A DNA stretch of 9,670 bases. Origin: Oscillospiraceae bacterium (GTDB lineage: Bacteria; Bacillota; Clostridia; Oscillospirales; UBA929). The notes below the pieces were generated by a model that saw nothing but the letters and a program-made list of their open reading frames with translations, was not told where the DNA came from and did not search any database. The stretch covers positions 1 to 9,670 of the forward strand of contig JAITQI010000004.1 in NCBI GenBank assembly GCA_031289065.1, read 5' to 3'. Below are positions 4,994 through 9,670 of this stretch, piece by piece. Position 1 is the first letter of the stretch; the number at the start of each line of letters is the position of its first letter. The translations under genes were made by a program, and so were the position numbers.

Positions 4994-7393
4994 ATGTCGG
5001 ACGACCTTAAGCGGGTCTTGCGGGAGAAATCCTATAGAACTCTGGAGCTGCCCCGGGTGCTGGATATGTTGGCTGCCCACGCCGTGAGCGACGCCGCCCG
5101 GGCCGCGGCTCTTTCGTTGCGCCCGGCGGAGACCGTGTGGGAGGCCGAGCGGCGGCAGGAGGAAACCACCGCCGCCCGGCGGCTGTTGGGGACGCGGGGT
5201 TCGCCGGGGTTCTCCGGGGTCAGGGCGGTGGGCGGCGCGCTGGCGCGGGCGGAGGCGGGGGGCGTTTTGCAGCCCCGGGAATTGCTGGACATCGCCGCCC
5301 TGCTGGGCTGCGCCCGTTCGGTCAAGCAGTTCGGCGGCCAGGACGAGGCGGCCAAGACCGCCCTTGACCACCTGTTTGCCGTCCTGCGGGGCAACAAATA
5401 TTTGGAGGAAAAAATCCTGACCGTCCTGCTCAGCGAGGACGAAATCGCCGACCAGGCCAGCCCCCAGCTGGCCGACATCCGACGCCGGATGCGTTCCCTG
5501 AGCGCCCGGGCCCGGGAAAAACTGCAGAGCATGGTCACCTCCCCGGCCTACGCCAAGTGTTTGCAGGAGCCCATTGTCACCATCCGGGGCGGGCGGTTTG
5601 TCATCCCGGTCAAGAGCGAACACCGGGGGGAGATTCACGGGCTGGTGCACGACGTGTCCTCCTCCGGGGCCACCCTTTTCATCGAGCCGTCGTCGGTGGT
5701 GGAGATGGGCAACCAGTTGCGGGAACTGGCGATACAGGAGAAAAACGAGATCGAGCGCATCCTGGCCGAACTGTCGGCCGAGGCGGCGGCCCACGGCGAC
5801 GACATCGCGGCCGACTACGAAGCCCTGGCCGCCCTCGACCTCATCTTCGCCAAGGGCAAGCTGTCCTGGCAGTTGGAGGCCGGGCCGCCCGCGCTCACCG
5901 ACCGGGCGGACATTACGCTGGTGCGGGCCAGGCATCCCCTCATCGACCCCAAGAAGGTGGTGCCCATCACGGTGCGCTTGGGGCGCGAATTTGACACGCT
6001 GATCATCACCGGCCCCAACACCGGCGGCAAGACGGTGGCCCTCAAAACGTTGGGGCTGCTCGCTCTTATGGCCGCCTGCGGGCTGCATCTCCCGGCGGAC
6101 GACGGCAGCGAGGCGGGCCTGTTTGAAGCGGTGCTGGCCGACATTGGGGACGAGCAGAGCATCGAACAGTCCCTGTCCACCTTTTCGGCGCACATGACCA
6201 ATATCGTGTCCATCCTGGCCGTTACGGGGCCGTCCACCCTGGCGTTGTTCGACGAACTGGGGGCGGGCACCGATCCGGTGGAGGGCGCGGCGCTGGCCCA
6301 GGCCATCATCCAGCACACCCGCGCCCTGGGGGCCCGTGTGGCCGCCACCACCCACTATGCCGAGCTCAAGGCCTTTGCCATAGAGACCGCCGGGGTGGAA
6401 AACGCCTCCTGCGAATTCGACGTGGACTCCTTACAGCCAACCTACCGGTTGCTCATCGGCATTCCCGGCAAGTCCAACGCCTTCGCCATCTCCCGGCGGC
6501 TGGGGCTGGGCGAGAGCGTCATCGAGGCGGCCAAGGCCCATGTGGGGGCGGAAAACGCTGGTTTCGAGGACATTTTGACCAAGCTGGAAACAGAGCGTCA
6601 GGCCATGGAGCGTATGCGCATAGAGGCCGACGCGGCCCGCCGGGAGGCGGAGGAGATCAACAGAGCCGCCAAGCGAGCCGGAGAGACCCTCCGGAAAGAC
6701 AGGGACGCGGTGTTGGACAGGGCCCGGGCTGAAGCGCGGCTGCTCATTGAGCAGGCCCGCATGGCTGCCGACGAGGCGCTCTCCGAGGCGCGGGACTTGC
6801 AAAAGCAGGCCGCCGAGGGAGCCCAGACCCGCAACCTGGGAGAGGCCCGGGCCGAACTGCGGCGGCGCTTGCGGGAGGCCGACGACGCCACGGGCGGGGC
6901 CGCCCGACCGGAGGAGCGCCCGCCCCCCAAGCCCACCCGCCCCCTCGTCCCGGGGGACACGGTGGAGCTGCTGAGTCTGGGTGCCAAGGCCAGCGTCCTG
7001 GCGGTGCAGGGAGACACACTCAGCTTACAGGCGGGTTTGCTGAAGGTGACGGTGAAGGCGGACGAGGTGCGGCTGGCGGAGGAGCAAAAAATCACGCTCC
7101 CGGCCCGGCCCGTCTCCGCCGGGGAACCCCGCGCCCCCCGCATGGCCCCGGCGGTTTTGGAACTCGACCTGCGGGGCCTGGCCTCCGACGAGGCGCTGCT
7201 GGAGCTGGACCGGTTCCTGGACGGGGCCATCCTGTCCGGGATGCACACGGTGACCGTCATTCACGGCAAGGGTACAGGCGTTCTGCGCCAGGCGGTGCAA
7301 GCCGCGCTGAGAACCCATCGGCAGGTGGAAGCCTTCCGGCTGGGCAAATACGGCGAGGGGGAGCAGGGGGTCACCATCGTGACGCTGAAGTGA
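4994..7393 (+). CDS. mutS2: MutS2 family ATPase/endonuclease with Smr domain
   Basis: This 799-residue protein has full MutS2 length. MutS2 is not a mismatch-repair protein: homologues suppress recombination, and in Bacillus subtilis MutS2 acts on collided ribosomes. Domains in order: core and clamp helices without the MutS mismatch-binding domain (about 1-310; SSSGATLFIEP at 222-232); ABC ATPase with Walker A GPNTGGKT (340-347), the STFSAHM signature (395-401) and Walker B LALFDELGAGTDP (416-428, acidic pair 420-421), then TTHY; a long charged coiled coil (about 525-635); a KOW-like segment (about 651-695); and a C-terminal Smr domain with LDLRG (724-728) and HGKGTG (757-762). All motifs are intact. 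I chose ATG at 4994, because AGGAG lies 8 nt upstream; TTG at 4991 is possible but less likely. No separate promoter is obvious, so it may be read from carD. Confidence 0.97.
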   Translation: MSDDLKRVLREKSYRTLELPRVLDMLAAHAVSDAARAAALSLRPAETVWEAERRQEETTAARRLLGTRGSPGFSGVRAVGGALARAEAGGVLQPRELLDIAALLGCARSVKQFGGQDEAAKTALDHLFAVLRGNKYLEEKILTVLLSEDEIADQASPQLADIRRRMRSLSARAREKLQSMVTSPAYAKCLQEPIVTIRGGRFVIPVKSEHRGEIHGLVHDVSSSGATLFIEPSSVVEMGNQLRELAIQEKNEIERILAELSAEAAAHGDDIAADYEALAALDLIFAKGKLSWQLEAGPPALTDRADITLVRARHPLIDPKKVVPITVRLGREFDTLIITGPNTGGKTVALKTLGLLALMAACGLHLPADDGSEAGLFEAVLADIGDEQSIEQSLSTFSAHMTNIVSILAVTGPSTLALFDELGAGTDPVEGAALAQAIIQHTRALGARVAATTHYAELKAFAIETAGVENASCEFDVDSLQPTYRLLIGIPGKSNAFAISRRLGLGESVIEAAKAHVGAENAGFEDILTKLETERQAMERMRIEADAARREAEEINRAAKRAGETLRKDRDAVLDRARAEARLLIEQARMAADEALSEARDLQKQAAEGAQTRNLGEARAELRRRLREADDATGGAARPEERPPPKPTRPLVPGDTVELLSLGAKASVLAVQGDTLSLQAGLLKVTVKADEVRLAEEQKITLPARPVSAGEPRAPRMAPAVLELDLRGLASDEALLELDRFLDGAILSGMHTVTVIHGKGTGVLRQAVQAALRTHRQVEAFRLGKYGEGEQGVTIVTLK

Positions 7394-7454
7394 GGGCGCG
7401 CCCTGTTTTTGCGCAGGAACGGCGCATCGAAACCAAAGAGCATGGAGAGGGCCT

Positions 7455-8186
7455 ATGACCGGTTTGGGGACGTTCATCAATGTGGGCGCGATTTTGGCGG
7501 GGGGTTTGCTGGGGCTTCTGCTGCGGCGGGGCATTCCGGAACGCTTCAAGGAGACCATTTTTCACACCTTGGGGGTGTCCACCATGCTCATCGGCGGCAC
7601 CGGCGTGGCGGCCGCCATGCTGCGGGTGGCCGAGGGCGGGTTGCTGGAACGAACCGATATGCTGCTGATGATTTTGTCCCTGGTCGTCGGCGCTGTGGCG
7701 GGGGAACTGCTCAACATCGAGCGGGGTTTTGAACGGCTGGGCGCGCTGGCCCAGCGCAAGCTGGCCCCCAAGGAGGGGGGCGCTTCCTTTTCCGCCGGGT
7801 TTGTCAACGCCTCGGTGCTGTTTTGCGTGGGGGCCATGGCGGTGGTCGGTTCCCTGGAGGACGGGCTGGCCCACGACCCCACGACGCTGGCCGCCAAGGC
7901 GATTCTGGACGGGGTGATCTGTGTCGTTTTCGCCTCGGCTTACGGCCCGGGGGTTCTCCTGTCGGCCCTCCCGGTGCTGGTCTATCAGGGGGGGATTACC
8001 CTGCTGTCCGGCCTGCTCGCCCCTATCGCCACGCCGGAGGCCATGGGGCAGATGTCGTTGGTGGGTTCGGCGCTGGTCATGTGCATCGGCTTCAACATGT
8101 TGGGTCTGACAAAAATGCGGCTGGCCAACTGGATTCCGGCCACCTTCGTGCCGCTGGTCTACGACGCGGTGAGACGTTTGTTTTAG
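7455..8186 (+). CDS. DUF554 family integral membrane protein
   Basis: This 243-residue protein is mostly hydrophobic, with about seven or eight likely membrane segments (roughly 4-24, 37-57, 67-86, 115-136, 147-168, 172-190, 200-218 and 223-240). It belongs to the DUF554 family (the E. coli YqgA / B. subtilis YdfK group), recognised from the N-terminal GTFINVGAILAGGLLGLLL, the GELLNIE segment (83-89) and the conserved FCVGAMAVVGSLEDGL block (123-138). The family is annotated as a possible membrane transport protein, but no substrate is firmly established. ATG at 7455 has GGAGAGG 4 nt upstream, a close but usable spacing. It starts 61 bp after mutS2 with no convincing terminator between them, and its stop is 17 bp before the next gene. 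Co-transcription with that gene is very likely, and with mutS2 possible. Confidence 0.92.
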   Translation: MTGLGTFINVGAILAGGLLGLLLRRGIPERFKETIFHTLGVSTMLIGGTGVAAAMLRVAEGGLLERTDMLLMILSLVVGAVAGELLNIERGFERLGALAQRKLAPKEGGASFSAGFVNASVLFCVGAMAVVGSLEDGLAHDPTTLAAKAILDGVICVVFASAYGPGVLLSALPVLVYQGGITLLSGLLAPIATPEAMGQMSLVGSALVMCIGFNMLGLTKMRLANWIPATFVPLVYDAVRRLF

Positions 8187-8203
8187 GATAAGGGGAGATA
8201 CAT

Positions 8204-8701
8204 ATGGCCAACAAAAAAACGTTGCCGCTTTCGCTGGCCGGACTTTTCGCGGCGCTCATCTTCGTATTCACCGCCTATTTGAGCCACATTCCCTGGGGCA
8301 GCGGGTACATCCATGTGGGCGACGCCTTTATTTATCTGGCCGCCTCTTTTTTGCCGACACCGCTGGCCGCCGCCGCCGCCGCCGCGGGCGCGGGGCTGGC
8401 CGATCTGGTCACCGCCCCGGTGTGGACGCTGTACACCGTCGTCATCAAAATCCTGCTGACCCTGCCCTTCACCGCCCGGCGGGACACCTTGATGTGCCCC
8501 CGGAACATCGCGGCGGCGCTGGCGGCCTTTCCGATTACCATGGGCGGCTACTATATGGCCGAATGGATGATCTTTCAAAACGCCGCCGCCCCCCTGGTGG
8601 AACTGCCCCGGAGCGCGCTGCAGTCGGCGGGTAGCCTGGCGGTCTATTTGCTGGTGGCCGCCGCCCTGGATCGGGCCGGTTTGAAGAAACGGCTGAAGTG
8701 A
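8204..8701 (+). CDS. ECF transporter S component-like membrane protein
   Basis: This 165-residue protein has about six hydrophobic stretches (roughly 8-27, 36-52, 53-71, 74-92, 103-124 and 139-157). It resembles substrate-binding S components of energy-coupling factor vitamin transporters: a short N-terminus leading into LAGLFAALIFVFTAYL, then the signature YIHVGDAFIYLAASFLP (35-51), an Ala-rich helix, GLADLV, and a VVIKILL segment. It may belong to the uncharacterised S-component family TIGR04002, which I recall only from general knowledge. The ligand cannot be read from the sequence. No EcfA/EcfT genes are in the window, so it would share a module encoded elsewhere (group II). No riboswitch was recognised nearby. 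ATG at 8204 has GGGGAG 6 nt upstream. The pairing with DUF554, 17 bp upstream, suggests one operon and perhaps a linked transport role. An 8-bp hairpin with one bulge (8704-8724) follows the stop but has no T-tract. Confidence 0.8.
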   Translation: MANKKTLPLSLAGLFAALIFVFTAYLSHIPWGSGYIHVGDAFIYLAASFLPTPLAAAAAAAGAGLADLVTAPVWTLYTVVIKILLTLPFTARRDTLMCPRNIAAALAAFPITMGGYYMAEWMIFQNAAAPLVELPRSALQSAGSLAVYLLVAAALDRAGLKKRLK

Positions 8702-8790
8702 CGCGGTTTTCCATCGAAGAACCGTATGGGAGACAGGGGACAAGAGGCATCGGCGTCCGCAAAATTACAAGGTCGGCGCAAAATTGCCGG

Positions 8791-8820
8791 TTGACAGACG
8801 GCGGGGCAAACGTATATAAT
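8791..8820 (+). promoter_or_regulatory. Consensus sigma-A promoter of tRNA-Pro
   Basis: A perfect -35 TTGACA (8791-8796) and perfect -10 TATAAT (8815-8820) are 18 bp apart. Transcription would start near 8827, about 37 nt before the mature tRNA. Two perfect hexamers fit a stable RNA gene. Confidence 0.9.
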
Positions 8821-8863
8821 AATTAGGCGCTTGATTTTTTGGCGCGGGCGCCCATCCCTTTGT

Positions 8864-8940
8864 CGAGGCGTGGCTCAGCTTGGTAGAGCGCTGCGTTCGG
8901 GACGCAGAGGCCGCAGGTTCAAATCCTGTCGCCTCGACCA
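8864..8940 (+). tRNA. tRNA-Pro, anticodon CGG
   Basis: A 77-nt cloverleaf can be folded by eye. The acceptor stem is CGAGGCG with CGCCTCG, the D-stem GCTC/GAGC, and the anticodon stem CTGCG/CGCAG, around the loop TTCGGGA with anticodon CGG at 8898-8900. A 5-nt variable loop follows, then the T-stem GCAGG/CCTGT around TTCAAAT. The discriminator is A and the 3' CCA is encoded (8938-8940). It decodes proline codon CCG, common in G+C-rich genomes. It is a single gene with its own promoter and terminator. Confidence 0.97.
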
Positions 8941-8964
8941 TGGGCCGAAAGGCCAAAGAGAAAC

Positions 8965-9002
8965 AATCCCTTATGCCGCAACGGCATAGGGGATTTGTTT
9001 TT
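8965..9002 (+). terminator. Intrinsic terminator of tRNA-Pro
   Basis: Arms 8965-8978 and 8982-8995 form a 14-bp stem with one G-T pair and a CAA loop, followed by TGTTTTT. A small GGCC-GAAA-GGCC hairpin (8943-8954) lies between the tRNA end and this terminator and may help 3' processing. Confidence 0.92.
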
Positions 9003-9109
9003 GGCTTGAAAAGCAAGCCGAGTCGGCGTATACTGTATCCGCAAGGCTCGGCGGCGGCGGCAGGCGAGCGTGAGGTGGAAATCGGCTTTCCCGGAGGGAA
9101 AATTTAGGA
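9003..9109. other. Short non-coding stretch with an imperfect hairpin
   Basis: No gene is seen between the tRNA terminator and the next promoter. A 6-bp hairpin (GGCTTG/CAAGCC, 9003-9019) overlaps a larger imperfect one: GCCGAG (9017-9022) pairs with CTCGGC (9047-9052), enclosing GCG-ATA/TAT-CGC pairings. A GGC trinucleotide run and TCCC/GGGA follow. No known RNA family was recognised. Confidence 0.4.
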
Positions 9110-9137
9110 TTGCATTTTGTGGAATTTGTGTTATACT
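9110..9137 (+). promoter_or_regulatory. Promoter of the tyrA leader transcript
   Basis: -35-like TTGCAT (9110-9115) and -10 TATACT (9132-9137) are 16 bp apart. Transcription would begin near 9144, about 26 nt before the leader ORF. The -10 has one mismatch and the -35 two, so the promoter is good but not maximal. It is the only convincing promoter upstream of tyrA. Confidence 0.72.
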
Positions 9138-9169
9138 GAAGACAAGTCTTTGATCGGGAGGATGTCGGC

Positions 9170-9277
9170 ATGGCGCTCGCTCTTTTCGCGGCCAGTGCGT
9201 TTTACTTTATTTACAGCTGGAGCTTTTATCGCTTCAGCTATTTTGGCTGTGAAAAAGTGAAGAAGGGCGTGCAATGA
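9170..9277 (+). CDS. Aromatic-rich leader peptide upstream of tyrA (35 aa)
   Basis: This 35-codon ORF runs from ATG at 9170 to TGA at 9275-9277. GGGAGG lies 8 nt upstream, an excellent ribosome binding site. Eleven of 35 residues are aromatic (6 Phe, 4 Tyr, 1 Trp), and codons 11-25 read FYFIYSWSFYRFSYF, with ten aromatics in fifteen. A basic tail GCEKVKKGVQ follows. It lies between a promoter and a terminator that sits directly before the prephenate dehydrogenase gene, and a segment over its stop codon can form an antiterminator. By analogy with pheA and trp leaders I infer that it senses charged tRNA-Phe/tRNA-Tyr: stalled ribosomes in codons 11-25 would allow read-through into tyrA. An alternative is a small membrane protein, since its first 20 or so residues are hydrophobic. 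A +1-frame start at 9162 abuts the ribosome binding site with no spacing and is unlikely. Confidence 0.78.
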   Translation: MALALFAASAFYFIYSWSFYRFSYFGCEKVKKGVQ

Positions 9278-9317
9278 ACACCTGAGACGTATCGCGGGTT
9301 TTACCGGGAGGGTTCAT
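9274..9317 (+). promoter_or_regulatory. Candidate antiterminator competing with the tyrA leader terminator
   Basis: Segment 9274-9283 (ATGAACACCT) can pair with 9309-9317 (AGGGTTCAT): nine base pairs with one bulged A at 9280. The right-hand segment is most of the terminator's left arm, so the two structures exclude each other. The left-hand segment overlaps the leader stop codon, so a ribosome finishing the peptide would mask it. ATGAAC occurs again at 9322-9327 as the terminator's right arm. An 8-bp hairpin with one G-T pair (9215-9222 with 9232-9239) inside the aromatic codons could act as a pause site. Confidence 0.65.
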
Positions 9318-9345
9318 GCGAATGAACTCTCCCGTTTTGTTTTTT
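9305..9345 (+). terminator. Intrinsic terminator/attenuator immediately before tyrA
   Basis: Arms 9305-9317 and 9322-9334 form a 13-bp stem with one G-T pair, closed by a GCGA (GNRA) tetraloop and followed by TTTTGTTTTTT. The T-tract ends one base before the GGGGAGG ribosome binding site of tyrA (9346-9352). There is no room for a promoter between this hairpin and tyrA, so transcription of tyrA must pass through it. Confidence 0.93.
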
Positions 9346-9361
9346 GGGGAGGAAAGGTCAT

Positions 9362-9670
9362 ATGGGTTTCAAAATCTGCGTGGTGGGGTTGGGGCTGATG
9401 GGCGGTTCGCTGGCCATGGCGCTTCGAGGGTTTCGGGAGGCCGAGATCGTGGGGGCGGACAGCGACCCGGCGGTGCGGCAAAAGGCGGCGGGGGCGGTGG
9501 GGACGGTGTACGCCGACGTCGCCGAGGCCGTCCGAGGGGCGGGGCTGGTGATCTTCTGCGTCTATCCCCACCACATCCCCGGCCTGTTGCGGGCCTGCGG
9601 GGGGGCGCTGTCCCAAGAGGCGGTGCTGAGCGACATCTGCGGCGTGAAGACGCCTCTGTATGAGGCGATT
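9362..9670 (+). CDS. tyrA: Prephenate dehydrogenase, N-terminal part (3' end outside window)
   Basis: The first 103 residues are present and the frame is open to the window end. TyrA oxidatively decarboxylates prephenate to 4-hydroxyphenylpyruvate, the step before tyrosine. The N-terminal Rossmann fold shows ICVVGLGLMGGSLAMAL, with GLGLMGGS at residues 9-16, and an acidic residue (Asp33) ending the second strand, consistent with NAD rather than NADP. The segments LVIFCVYPHH (62-71) and VLSDICGVKTP (88-98) are typical of TyrA. There is no chorismate mutase domain at the N-terminus. ATG at 9362 has GGGGAGG 9 nt upstream. The gene follows an attenuator-like terminator and an aromatic-rich leader ORF, in keeping with control by aromatic amino acid supply. 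Arogenate dehydrogenase (TyrAa) activity cannot be excluded from this fragment. Confidence 0.9.
   Translation, partial: MGFKICVVGLGLMGGSLAMALRGFREAEIVGADSDPAVRQKAAGAVGTVYADVAEAVRGAGLVIFCVYPHHIPGLLRACGGALSQEAVLSDICGVKTPLYEAI

Noticed and set aside
4946..6355. 469-codon open frame on - opposite mutS2
   Set aside because: It is Gly/Pro/Arg/Gln-rich, with no start signal, and lies wholly over MutS2 coding sequence with intact Walker motifs.
7393..7415. AGGGCGCGCCCT palindrome followed by TGTTTTT after mutS2, as a terminator
   Set aside because: As a hairpin it leaves only a 4-bp stem with a 4-nt loop, too weak to be convincing, and the next gene starts 61 bp after mutS2 without a visible promoter.
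8765..9016. 83-codon minus-strand frame containing VEATGFEPAASASRTQRSTK
   Set aside because: This is the well-known false protein produced by translating the antisense of a tRNA gene; it overlies tRNA-Pro and its terminator.
9316..9663. 115-codon frame starting in the terminator and overlapping tyrA
   Set aside because: It starts inside the terminator stem and is Gly/Arg-rich; the overlapping frame from 9362 encodes a clear TyrA Rossmann fold with a proper ribosome binding site.

Overview
The window looks like ordinary chromosome from a G+C-rich member of the Firmicutes, most likely class Clostridia and possibly an Oscillospirales-type gut or anaerobic lineage. The grounds are an HPr with both His15 and the regulatory Ser46, a short CarD-type regulator, MutS2 with a Smr domain, a DUF554 protein, an ECF-type S component, strong Shine-Dalgarno sites, and sigma-A promoters close to TTGACA-N17-TATAAT. 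The lineage is inferred from protein style; no database was searched. No CRISPR array, insertion sequence, integrase or phage gene was seen.

Layout. At 1-333 lies the 3' end of cysK (+) with a clear terminator. A gene-free stretch of about 275 bp separates it from a convergent minus-strand block, read right to left as HPr (3938-3672), a strong hairpin terminator, uvrC (3579-1726) and mnmA (1711-608). Minus-strand HPr and the plus-strand carD-like gene diverge from the 3939-4388 region, which holds one well-formed promoter for each. To the right, on +, are carD-like (4389-4865), a 19-bp perfect hairpin, mutS2 (4994-7393), a DUF554 membrane protein (7455-8186) and an ECF S-component-like membrane protein (8204-8701). 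A tRNA-Pro(CGG) follows with its own promoter and terminator (8791-9002).

The most interesting part is 9110-9670. A promoter drives a 35-codon ORF that has a good ribosome binding site. Eleven of its 35 residues are aromatic (6 Phe, 4 Tyr, 1 Trp), and ten of these lie in the 15-residue run FYFIYSWSFYRFSYF. Twenty-seven bases after its stop codon is a GNRA-loop hairpin with a T-tract, followed at once by the Shine-Dalgarno site and start of tyrA (prephenate dehydrogenase, cut by the window end). A segment overlapping the small ORF's stop codon can pair with the left arm of that terminator, giving a competing antiterminator. These are the parts expected of ribosome-mediated transcription attenuation of tyrA by Phe/Tyr supply. 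I infer that mechanism from sequence; it would be notable in Clostridia, where aromatic operons are more usually described under T-box or TRAP-type control.

The other genes are housekeeping: sulfur assimilation (CysK), tRNA U34 thiolation (MnmA), nucleotide excision repair (UvrC), PTS and carbon regulation (HPr), RNA polymerase regulation (CarD-like), ribosome rescue or recombination control (MutS2), and two membrane proteins of uncertain substrate.
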